DNA from: Ornithodoros turicata
Lineage: Eukaryota; Arthropoda; Arachnida; Ixodida; Argasidae
Reading direction: 5' to 3'
Length of the DNA: 64,000 nt
Assembly (NCBI RefSeq): GCF_037126465.1
Contig: NC_088209.1
Location: forward strand, 9,370,052 to 9,434,051
Shown here: one piece after another, positions 1 through 10,155 of the stretch
Layout of the letters: every line of letters starts with the position of its first letter
How positions within the stretch are numbered: the stretch's first letter is position 1
Position numbers and translations under genes: made by a program
The notes under the pieces: model-generated
What the model was told of the DNA's origin: nothing
The model's input: the letters and a program-made list of their open reading frames with translations, nothing else
Database searches by the model: none

Positions 1-889
1 CGTGTTTTACTTATCCGGTTCCTCCGCTATCCGGACATTTTCACGAGAAACGGAGCAGTCCGGATAAACGCGGGACGACTGTACAACTAAAGACGTACTG
101 GTCGCCCCGTAGCTGTAATACAATAGTTTCCGTCTTAATAATATCGGTCGTCACACGGAAATATTAATACATACTCGAGTGTGATCAGGGGCGCCGAACT
201 CATTCGTGCTCGCGGGTCGCATTGAGCCATGGAAGAATTAAGCAGGCCCCATACTACGAGCTTCGTGCCTAGTCTGTTTCTGGTGAAGATGACACAACAC
301 AAAACTTAAAACGGTACAAAAATGCATACATTTGTGTTACCTAGGGGTGCTAATGATATTGTTTGGACGATGAGACTTCTTGAATGTGCAAGAAATCATG
401 GCAAAGGTCACTCCTGCACTAGATTTTGACCCCTAGATTTGACTGTGTGAATTTTCGTGTGATTCCCAAAGCTTTCTTTCAAGTGAACAAATTCATGTTG
501 TAGTACTTCTGTGGATGCTCTGTGTTGCTGTATATCGTCAATGTGGTATCATACATTGGAGGTCGTTCCCAGGGTAGGATCATCATACCACACTGTACAA
601 CTTGGGAACTATAGGGACAATAATCGTGATGCTCAATATCCTATTCAATTCTCATACAAAGAGGAGGGAGTACTGAAGACCTGTTAATAAAGAGTTGTTT
701 CAAGCATGTGCTTTTAACGTAAGTCAGTGCTGGGTGTTGCGGATAACTCCTTACTCTTAGTGCATATGATACCCCGAGATAAAATCGCCTGCTATTTAAG
801 CAATTGCTATTTAAGGTGTGATTCTATATACAAACTCTGGGTTGGAGAGATTTGGAATGTACCGAGCATAAGCCTGAGCTCCTGGTGTT
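1..889. other. No gene recognised
   Basis: I see no reading frame with recognisable protein similarity, no RNA gene and no paired terminal repeats in this stretch. The open frames are short and lack family motifs. Confidence 0.5.
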
Positions 890-1027
890 GGACAGGGTTT
901 GAGGCTTTCAACACGGATTTACACCAGGCAGCACGCAATATTGGAACTATATTGGCTGGGTATTGGCGATGCCGGTCCAAAATAGGACCATTTTTGCCAG
1001 GATTTCCCTCGTATTGGCTTAAAACTT

Positions 1028-1372
1028 TTGCCAAGTTCCAACGAATATGGGGAAAATGTCGGCAATATGGGCCCCACACTCTTAAAAAAGAACTTCACCA
1101 CATAGCAGGCTTCTAGCCAACCATCAGCCCGAGTGACAGCGTTCTCTCCACTGATTTGTTGAAAACGGGAGGCGTACGCCTTTTTGTGACACTTACGCAC
1201 AAATATTAATTGTCACGAAAAGGCGTACGCCCCGCGCTTTCCACAAATCAAGATTGATAGAGGTATTACTCTGCACAATGGTTGGCATTCACCGTGCTTT
1301 GTAGTGAAGCTTTGTTTTAAGAGTGCATATTGCCAAGTTTGAGCCAATATAGGGAAAATGTCGGCAATAAGG
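1028..1372. repeat. Direct repeat of about 43 bp in a CAATAT/TTGGC-rich tract
   Basis: Positions 1028-1072 and 1330-1372 are direct copies of the same phrase (ttgccaagtt..., then ggaaaatgtcggcaata) with a few mismatches, about 300 bp apart. The surrounding 930-1400 region is full of short related words such as caatatt, ttggc and tattggc. This looks like a degenerate short-word array or two fragments of one repeat family; no coding capacity is visible. Confidence 0.55.
1153..1249. repeat. Inverted-repeat hairpin around ggcgtacgcc
   Basis: The arms pair across about 48 bases each: gatttgt...gggaggcgtacgcc on the left against the complement of ggcgtacgcccc...acaaatc on the right, followed inward by the pairing tttttgtgaca / tgtcacgaaaa. 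The core ggcgtacgcc is itself palindromic. It could be a tiny miniature inverted-repeat element or the tip of a larger one lying between the direct repeats at 1028 and 1330. Confidence 0.65.
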
Positions 1373-2031
1373 CCAACGTGTTGCCTGCGTGCACCACATA
1401 TTGACTGAAAATGCAGAAAATCGGACATACGCGTATTGCCACATGTACCAAGTGTCCAATCAACACGGCAATATTGAATCGAACGTTGAAGCGTGTGATA
1501 TGACGTTTTGTCGTCCAATATGTCGTTACATCCAACAACATCCCACAGATGATACACATCGTTCAAAACAGTCATGATATCTGGCAATCCCACTGCAACA
1601 AGCACTGCAACTCAACGAGTCAACTTTCCACTTGCTGCTAGACCTGTGCGCCCCAGCGCTGTGCTGCCGCCGCCGCCGCTAGCGTCACCCCGGCGCGCCG
1701 ATATCCCGCATGCGTTCCGTGTTCTGATCAGTTCCGTGGGGGGAGCGGGAAGCTCAAAGTGGTTTCGCGCACTTCTGCCGGTCTTGGCCTCACGAGTATT
1801 GAACTGCCATGGCATGAGAGACTGGATCTCCGTTTTTGAAGCGCGTGTCGTTCTCTCTTGATAAGAACTCAAGTGCATTTAAAACGAGCGCGGTGTGGCG
1901 TTAGTTTGGCACCTTGGTTTTGCACGACGGTGACAAGAAGCGGAAGATTCGCTCAGATTTCTTCTGCGAGAAGTGCCTGACAAACGCAAAAGGGAAGGAT
2001 AGAGATAAGCCTTTCGATAAGTGAGTATGTT

Positions 2032-2184
2032 CCCAAGCAGCACAATGCACTGAAAGTAGAGTCCAATAGGGGTGGACGGTATGTGTCTTACCGATGTTCC
2101 TTAGTTTCACGAGTCTGTTCAAGGCCTTCCACCTACCCGTCCACCCCTATTGCACCCGACTTTCAGTAGATTTTGCTGCTTGGG
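2032..2184. mobile_element. MITE-like element with 46-bp terminal inverted repeats
   Basis: Left arm 2032-2077 begins cccaagcagcac and ends ataggggtggac. Right arm 2139-2184 is its reverse complement with a handful of mismatches. The 61-bp centre carries the phrase tcacgagtctgttcaaggcc. The centre and right arm recur without a left arm at 44062-44141, so this is a dispersed family. I see no clear target-site duplication and no coding capacity. Confidence 0.75.
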
Positions 2185-2440
2185 TTGGTACATCTTCTCA
2201 CCGTTGCTGAACGAATGCAACACATTGGCAAAAGGAGACGTGTAGAAAACGCTCGAGCTTTGTGGCTCTGATACTGCCATTATTATTGTTGTTGTGTTCA
2301 TTCATTCGTGATGGTATTAGGTTGATCCCATGGGCACCGCGAAGGGGGCAATGGGGCCGTTGCCCCTCCTCCCCCTGCTGGTCGGGTTGATTTTTGTGCA
2401 TGACAACTGTGCCCTCTAAAGTTCCCTCTGAGGCTACAAC

Positions 2441-4950
2441 CAGTGCTTTCCCCAGAAATCGACTGCTGGGGGGGGGGGATTCTGAGCTTTCAAGGGGGGG
2501 GGGAGGTATGCTTGGTGAAGGTTCCACTTAAGGAATTTTTCTTAGGCACGGAAAGAATCGTGGCCAACGGTGACATCTCTGGACAGCTTTCCCGCTTTAT
2601 TTATACATGTATTACGTTACAACATTTCAATATTAAGGTGCGTAATCACACGACCGACAAAAAAACAAAAACAAAAAAAAAACGACTACCACCTTGTCTC
2701 AGGAAGCTCAATGAATACCTAGCACACAGAATGCAATCTTCACGTTTTCTTTTTATAGCTTTCTTGGCTTTTTGCTGTAATACGCAACAAGACCTCCAAT
2801 AAAGCTTTCGAACGCTTCACGTTCATCGTCCGTGGCGTCTCGAACATCCGGTATTGCTGGTCCTTCGATAGATATAAGCAGCAAGTCGTTGACGTGGTCG
2901 GGAAGCAGCCTGCTTCTTTCTGCGCAGAGAACACGATTCAAAGTGGAAAACGAACGTTTCACGGATGCTGTTGTGATTGGCAACAACAAAAGGCAGATCG
3001 CTATCAGTTGCATCTTCGGAAACATAGCCCCAAGGTGTGGTGCCACAGCGAGTGTCGACAAGAAGTCAGTTGACGTCAAATCTTCCTCTATTCTGCTGAA
3101 AATGGTTCACTCGGCGTGAAGCTCTTCTTCTGTCTCCTCGTTCCAGCGCATGCCAATTGCTGGGAGAACTCGTTTCCAGTCTACACTAACATGCTTTTGT
3201 GCAAGGCAGTCGTAGAAATACCGAAGAACCTCAGTAGGCCTTCCGAGGCGTTTCTCCAAGTTATCCGCGATCATTCCTTTGTACTGTTCCAACTGCGACG
3301 TCAAGCGCTTCTTTTCTTCCGCACACATTGTTTGGATTATTATCCCACAATCGCGAATAGGCTGGACCACTTCATTCACGTTTTCAAAAATGCAGTCTAC
3401 ACCAATGCTTCGGACACTAGCTATAGTCGCTTGAATAGCAGGGCAGAGGTCTACAGCAGTAGTAGCTGTAGCTTGGATTGCATTGTTCAATGCGCAGAGA
3501 GGTTTCAGGAGGCGGCTAACCAGTGCAAGGACCACAATGGTTTTCTCGGACCGGAGCTCCAACAACAAGCCGCCCGCTTCGCTGCTCATGTCTGCGCCTT
3601 GCTGATAAATATGCTCTAATGCCAGTAGCAAAGGCTTCAGTAGCTTCAAAATTACTGACAATGATCTTTCATGAGAAAGCCACCGTGTCCTACCTGGTTG
3701 AACGAGTTTCAGCTTCAAATCCAAGGCATTCTCTATGCTCTCCAAGACATCAAGTCGCTTTGGGCTTCTGCTAAAGAAGGAATACAGCGACGAAACCAGG
3801 CTGATCGTCCTTTTGACATCTTTGGACGAATCAGAAGCTCTTACTGATGCAAGCTGCAGTAAATGAGCCCTGCAATGTGTCTCACAGAGGTCGGGGCTCA
3901 CTTTCCCCTTAAGGAGGGCCTGCACACCTTTATGCCGCCCAGAAAAATTTGATGCGCCATCAAATGCGCAAGCGGTCATCATTTTCGCGTCAATGTTGCA
4001 AGTATTTAACTCATTCAGAATGCTATCCGTGACAGCCACGGCACTGGTGTCGGATATCACATTGACGTCCAGGAACGCATCCCTAGGCTTCCCTAGAGAG
4101 TCAAGATAACGCGCGCAATGACTTATCATTTGGTGCTCAGCCGCGTCTGTGCATTCATCTGCCATGTAGCTAAATTTCTTTAACCTATCTGTTGAGGCTG
4201 CTATCTGCCGGAGGATATCTTCTTTCACGGTGGCTGCGGAAGCTTCAAGCCAATCGGTTGCATTTCTAGCAGACAGATAATGACTGTTCGCTGGTCTGTT
4301 TCTGTACCACTCTGCCACGCTTGTGCTGGTCAGACAAAGCGTATTCAGAAATGGTCTCCAATTTGTAGTGTGTGGCACCTCTTGCTTGAAAAGAAAGTAG
4401 GCTGAACGTGCCATATTCATTCGCATGGTCTGTGTGGAATCTTCAGCGTCTCGTGCCATCTTGCTTGGCATTTCTCCGATGTGCGTTCTGGTTGAAAGTG
4501 ACTCAGCGTACCTGTGTTGCGTGGACTCTTGGTGTTTTGCTGCTTTTTGTGCAAGCCTGTCGGCATTTGATTTATCAACAGGGGTCATGACCCATGCCCC
4601 ACCCGTTTGCGGAGCAATGGCCAGTGCCCCCTCATCATAGGCCTTTTTGCAGATGCCACACCAGTACCCTTCTCTCGTAATTTCTATAAAGGGAAAGCGC
4701 TTCACAGAAGAACACCGGGAGCTTCCTTTCGAGTCACTGTCATTATCCGTCCCTGTGGTGTCAACGACGCTGCTGTGCTCTTCTGCAGGAAAAGTACTTG
4801 CGCTGACGGCATTTCCCAAGGTTGCAGCGCCGCGCGAAACTTTCGGGACAAAAAAACTGTCAGTTTGTTGCTGCCTCTTCATCCTGTTACGAGACAGGTG
4901 ATAAAACTGAGCAATGGCTCACACCAGCTGAGAATTCTTTTGGTATTGTG
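2441..4950 (-). mobile_element. hAT-superfamily DNA transposon, degraded
   Basis: The transposase frame on the minus strand defines this element. At 2441 the sequence cagtgctttccccagaaatc followed by a G-run resembles the CAGTG...G-rich ends of hAT elements of the ZMYM-like group, so I place the left end there. I could not find a matching right end beyond 4882 or an 8-bp duplication, so the right boundary is a guess. Confidence 0.6.
2753..4882 (-). pseudogene. hAT transposase (ZMYM/DUF4371-like), interrupted by a single in-frame TGA
   Basis: Reading starts at ATG 4880-4882 and runs 591 codons to TGA at 3107-3109. The same frame then continues open to TAA at 2753-2755, giving about 709 codons with one internal stop. 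Domains in order: a TTF-type zinc-binding region with CGIC and a later H...H; a DUF4371/RNase H-like catalytic region with the acidic motifs ADECTD and FDGASNFSG; a GRTRWLSHERS segment matching the hAT RW motif; and, after the stop, the C-terminal dimerisation motif (LPITTASVKRSFSTL...). In the family this protein cuts and rejoins transposon ends in the nucleus. The stop would remove the dimerisation domain, normally needed for activity. No frameshift is visible, so decay looks limited. Read-through cannot be excluded but nothing argues for it. Confidence 0.85.
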
Positions 4951-7900
4951 AACTGAAGGAATCGCTCCTACGTAATAGCAGAAGCAAATTTTGTACCAAA
5001 ATAGGAACGTACTCTTAGGAGAGTATAATACCAACACAATGCCAACAATAGTGTTTGTATTGCCCTTTCAGGCCAACTGAGAACCCAGACGACAAATAGG
5101 TTTGTCTTATATCAGTGGAAAGAAAAGTTATTCGCATCGCATGCGCTAAAGCCATATAGAGTGACCCTCGTGCACGCTATACCAGGAGCCGGCAAAGCCG
5201 ACTTTCATCAAAGCGATGACAGTTATATTACTGTCACGGATGTTGCAACTCAGAAAAAAACCACATTACATGATTTAGTGAACTGAAGGTACCACTCCAT
5301 GTGCCAGCACGAGTAATGACATTACTGTCATTCTGTACTGTTGACTTTTGTTTTATTGACTTGAGAGATGAGCCACCGAAAGGGTGAAGCCCCCACATGT
5401 GCTCTAACTTTTTTGACAAAATTCACTGGAAAGGGAGAGTGATGTATTAGCATAGACCTACCAGAAGGAAAAAGAGAGAGAGAGAAAGAGAGATGTATTG
5501 GCATCAGCGCGGAAGACCAAACAGACGGCTGGTTCCCTAAAAACAATTCAAAATGGATTTAACACATTCGAAATGCCAACCCCCTGCGGAACCACTGTCC
5601 GGATAGAGATTAATGTACGTGACCAAAGACTTCTTGGAAGTGCTTCTCATTACCGCCTCATCATTATCGCTCTTCATGTTTTAACAAAAAACACAAATAG
5701 TATAGCAGTGAATAGCAGAGTAGATGGCGTTACGGTGGCGATAACGGAGTTTCGGTCTAGCGTCAAAACGATACCGCTCTCCTAAATTTCACCAATGTCT
5801 AACACCACTCTCATTTCTTTTTCGTTTTTCTTTTCTCAACAGACTCAACGGACAACGGTCTCAATGGACAAATATGTTCACACTTACTTCTTCGGGGTCA
5901 CGTATCGATCAGGCCTTTATTGCAGGCGTACACTTTGCAGCAGCAGTGCGACGTCCACAAAAGTGTCTCGAGCACAAGACGCTGCGAAGAATCCAGACGC
6001 TTTTTTTTCCTTCGTTTGGGCAGCCTTCGCTCTCCTTGCACCCGAAACGCATGCGCTCACGTGGCCACTTGCGCTGGCCACTTGCCGAAGAGGGGAAAGC
6101 ATTTGGTACCATTCGCCGACGAACGGTGAAAACCTTAGACGAAAAAGCAGAATACCTCGCATGATTGAGTTGGGCGCAAATGGTTCTTGATGATCCACAT
6201 TGATTTTGCGTGCCCGCACGCATTTTTGCTCGTATATGCGCGCAATGTATGCATTGAACAGTCATATTCAAATGATTTTGGAGAAATGCATGGTACGATC
6301 AACAGCATGACTGTGGTCCTACAGCCCAAGTTTGACAGTGCGGGAACAGGATGTAATTCGCTGCGCCGGATTCTCTAACAGAACGTGTTGGAGGCCGAGC
6401 TGGCTGAGGTCACCTGAGAAGTTTCAGGGGAGGTGTTGCAAAAATGCAGGGGGTACACCCCCCCCCCCTGCATCTGCACCTGGGGGGGTGTAGGGAAATC
6501 CCTGGGTACAACGCGTGTGCAACCATGTTACTGTGCACATATTGGGACTTTCACGGCTTGTTCTTGTCAAAAAGTGATCGAAGTAGATATGTTGTTTGTG
6601 ATAAATTTGTTACGGTTAGTCCGTCACAGTTAGTTACGTTAGTTCTTTTTTTTTGTCAAATAAGAAGTGGACCCTTTTTAGGATGTGGCTTCTACTATAG
6701 TCTAGACAGTATACACCTCGCAGGCCACCAGCGCTCGCGTACGCTTGTGGACGGCTAACGCGTTTACGCCCTCGCGCCGCAAACGCCGGGGGCGAAACCG
6801 GCTCTGCGCCGCCGCCGGTCAAAGTGGCATCGGCGCACTGGTCTTCTTGCCGCAAACAGCCGTCATCTTCATGGAGGTAAGAAACTAAGGAGAGGGCTAT
6901 AAGATCGGAGGGCCGCGGGACCCCTCTAGCGGTCGCTCCTGGCAATACCACGCCCATCTAGTTGCCCGGTCGCGTGATCCCCACATGTTTCGGCGTTATG
7001 GCGGTCCGCTTGGAGGATTGGAAGTTTAGCAAACCTCATCTTCAGCAAACGTCTTACCTTCAAGGAGTCCATTCGCACAATACTTTGAAGGTTATGGGTT
7101 GTTTCAACATTTGCCGCGTGATAAATCACAACAAAAGTTGAGCAAAACAGAAGAGAAGCCAGGCAATGTCACGATGACGTACGTACGTCTTCTAGCGATT
7201 TGTGATCCATTGCTTCCACACTGAGATGATCTATCTTGTGTTTCAACGGGTGTGATAACTTCTAAGATGTTATGAAAGCGGAAACAAGTTATTCGGCCGC
7301 AGCTCGTCTCTGTATTCAGGTAAGATACGCCGCGGACATGGAGGACGCCATGTTTTATGACGTCTTGCCGTGACGTTTATGGGTCACGTGTGTGGGCAAC
7401 TAACCACAATGCCATGCGCGGGTCACAGCACGCTCGCTTGCATTGGGAGAGGCGCTTAGGGCATCTCCTTAGTTCTTTCCTCCATGGTCATCTTGCTCCG
7501 CGATGCCAATCGGTCGAACCGACTGAGAGCGTGGTCGTTTGAGCGAAGTCACGCGTCCTACAACTAATGCGCACGCGCGGCACTCGGATCGGACGTTTCT
7601 TTCGGGCTAAAATGTCGCCGGTTTCTCTAATGACAATGGAAGCGGCAAGTCAAATAAAAAAAAAATGTTTGACAGGAAAGGATGTCTCTTCTGTAATTTT
7701 AGGTGCTTTCAAGTTCCTGCAGGCAGTGTGAGTTCCTGCTGCGTAAGTCCATAACCGTCGCGAAAGTCCTTGTTTTTAGGACGCGGCAGTGTTGTTTTTT
7801 TAACTTGATGCAACGTGGACCATTTATAAGGTCGACAGAAAAATAAAAAAGGACGACGTAAGTATTATTACCGTTAATAGTAGATATTATACCGTATAAT

Positions 7901-8169
7901 ACTTTATTATTACCTAGATTCATCGCTAGCGTTATCAGAAAAAAATGGCGCGCTACAGACAATGTGGGCTTGCCATTATAGGCAGCCAATAGTGGTGTGC
8001 TCCCTGGGCAACAGTTTGTCACCAGCAACCAATGCAAGGTAGGCTGTATAAGTGCAGAGCCCAATTGAAGCGCCACTACAGTCTGGGATGCATATATATA
8101 TATTTTTTTTAGTTAGCTATTCATTTATTTTTTGTTCGGGGACCACGCGGGCCGCAAGGCAATCTCATG
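4951..8169. other. Unassigned region between hAT and gypsy element A
   Basis: No protein family is recognisable. I see a short (GA)n tract at about 5468-5493, C/G-runs around 6463-6487, and AT-rich sequence with a (TA)n run near 8092-8102. Open frames of 60-131 codons overlap on both strands and look like chance. Confidence 0.45.
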
Positions 8170-8173
8170 CGGG

Positions 8174-8357
8174 TGTTACAGGCCGGTTACTGGAGCCACT
8201 AGAGCGCTGCGTAGGGTAACAGAAGAAGCAGAGGAAAAGGAGACTTGTGTGGCAGCGGGTGGATCATATGCAGTGCTTGCTTGTGTGTGCGCTATGATTA
8301 AACCCAGTTGTACTTTTTAGGTTGTCTTGAATATACTGCAGAGCTCACGATCTAACA
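8174..8357 (+). repeat. 5' LTR of gypsy element A (184 bp)
   Basis: Matches the 3' LTR except for substitutions and the loss of 20 bp. In the 3' copy those 20 bp lie between two copies of agagc, so the deletion probably arose between short direct repeats. The CGGG duplication abuts it on the left. Confidence 0.93.
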
Positions 8358-8422
8358 AATTCCAAAGTGGGATTACGAAGTCCACAGGCCATAGCAGCGG
8401 ATGTAACTGGATTTTTGTGACC

Positions 8423-9299
8423 ATGCCGCGACGACGTCCTACCACGACCACCCGTGCGAACACGAACACAAAACAGCATGATGAGAGTGTCTCGAGTGAT
8501 GCAGTTGTTTCACAAGGGACTAACGTAGCCGACGACAACGGAGACGTCGATCGGGAGTCTCCGGAGGACCAACAGCACAACGTAGAAGAGACGGATTTGT
8601 CGCATGCAAACGCCACACAGCGCACCATTCAAAACGAAGAGCACCGCACCGAACAACAAGTAAGCAGTAGCAACAGCGCCTATGATTTCCATGATGTGAT
8701 GCAAGCGGCTATACGGGCTGCAGTCAGCGAGGCTATCACGGGTGCTGCTTCATTGTTTCGAACGACTGGGACAGGCGGACAACCCTCAGCGATGGGACGA
8801 TTAGCGGATGGGGGGAATCTGGTCCCAGTATTCAACCCTGTCAGTGATACGAATGTCACAATCGAAACGTGGCTAAAGAGAGTGGACAGTATTGCAACAA
8901 TGTACGGATGGACTGACGCACAAACAGTCTGTCACGCTGTGTCAAAGTTAGAGGGACCGGCCAAACCGTGGCATGAAGGACTTCAGGAAGTGCCGACGAC
9001 GTGGCAAGAATGGAAAACACACCTGCGGAGCGCATTCCCAGTCATAAGAAGTCTTCCGAAGCTGCACCACGAAATGGTTGAGAGAAGAAAGAAAAAGGAT
9101 GAAACGGTTGACAAGTATTTTCACGATAAAGTGAGCCGAGCTAGGCCATGCGGATTGACTGACGAAAATATTATGGAGTACGTGATAACTGGACTAGACG
9201 ATGAAGAGGCAGTTCGTTGTCTCAGTGTGACCTCCTTTACATCGCTTCAAGACCTTCTCAAGTGCATCAAAAAACTAGACGACAGACTTGTTGCTGTTA
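8423..9299 (+). pseudogene. gag of gypsy element A, truncated by an insertion
   Basis: I start at ATG 8423-8425; an upstream in-frame start would lie inside the LTR. The N-terminal third is Thr/Arg/Gln-rich and low in complexity. From about residue 135 a retrotransposon capsid domain follows (IETWLKRVDSIATMYGW, GPAKPWHEGL, WQEWKTHLRSAFP, VDKYFHDKV). In the family this protein forms the cytoplasmic retrotransposon particle. After codon ~292 the frame enters the nested element and ends at 9523 in unrelated sequence. The gag frame and the zinc-knuckle frame beyond the insertion agree once the 853 bp plus one TTA are discounted, so gag and pol were originally one polyprotein. Confidence 0.85.
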
Positions 9300-10152
9300 A
9301 GGTGCTGTCACACTGGACCGACACGACACCGACACCGACACGGCGCCGACGCCCACGGAAGACAGACGTTGTCACCATACATTGTATTGCCAAGCACACC
9401 TGTCACACTGCGCCGACGGACAGCGGCAGACGCAAGTCTACAAAATGTCGTTTCAGTGTGACAGATTTCGATAACAAAACCGGCAGGCAGACAGTGTCTG
9501 ACGACATGTCAACAGCAGTTTGATCGTTGCTCAAAAATGCGATGACCGACATACGACATCCACTGCGCGAAAAGATAATATTTTTTTGAAAAATCCATGT
9601 TGCGAGTGTTGCGATTATTATTTAAACAATCAGCGCCTCTGACGGAGGTGTGTTCGCGAAAACCGTTGTCTTTTGGAAAGCTTTCGCTGCGCGCGTCGTG
9701 CTGCCCCTCAGCTATGGAGTTCACAACGGAAGATGAGAATACTTTGATATCTACAATGGAGACAAAGCATGAGATTCTCGTAGCATCCCATGCTTTTTCG
9801 TCGCACGAGCCACTTCCTACTCCACAATGATCGTGGCTTTTTACTAGTTTCATCGTCGTCGTCCGAGTCGAGCGCAAGATAAAACGCCACGGGGCACATT
9901 CCCATACGCTTCTGCTGTGCAGGCCGCCATCTTCGAACAAAGTGGTGGCGGCAGTAGCGATGTTGCTGTCGTTCAGTGTGACAGGCATGTTTGTCAGCGG
10001 CGGGTGCCGACAGCGTCCAGCCGTGACGGCCGGCAGACAGACAGACGCGTCGCCCGTCTTTGGTCTGTGCACTGTGACAGGTGCAAGGACACCGTGTCTT
10101 TCGATGTCGGCATACAAATTTTGTCGGCTGTCGGTCCAGTGTGAAAGCACCT
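9300..10152. mobile_element. Nested TIR DNA transposon, probably PIF/Harbinger-like (853 bp)
   Basis: Ends are inverted: aggtgctgtcacactggacc at 9300 and the complement of ggtccagtgtgaaagcacct at 10133-10152, one mismatch in 20. The trinucleotide TTA stands on both sides (9297-9299 and 10153-10155), the duplication expected for PIF/Harbinger, whose TIRs often contain a TTCACACTGG-like phrase. Copies of the subterminal word cactg/cagtgtgacag recur inside (9411, 9454, 9973, 10070). A short frame near 9715-9828 (FTTEDENTLIS...) weakly recalls a MADF/Myb-like domain; no transposase catalytic motif is visible, so it is likely non-autonomous. Confidence 0.8.
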
Positions 10153-10155
10153 TTA

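Noticed and set aside
3107..3109. Programmed read-through or selenocysteine at the hAT TGA
   Set aside because: No evidence for a stimulatory context; a simple mutation is enough.
7699..8076. Second end of the aggtgctttca element near 7709
   Set aside because: tta-ggtgctttca resembles the TIR at 9300, but the match stops after about 11 bases and no partner end is found nearby.
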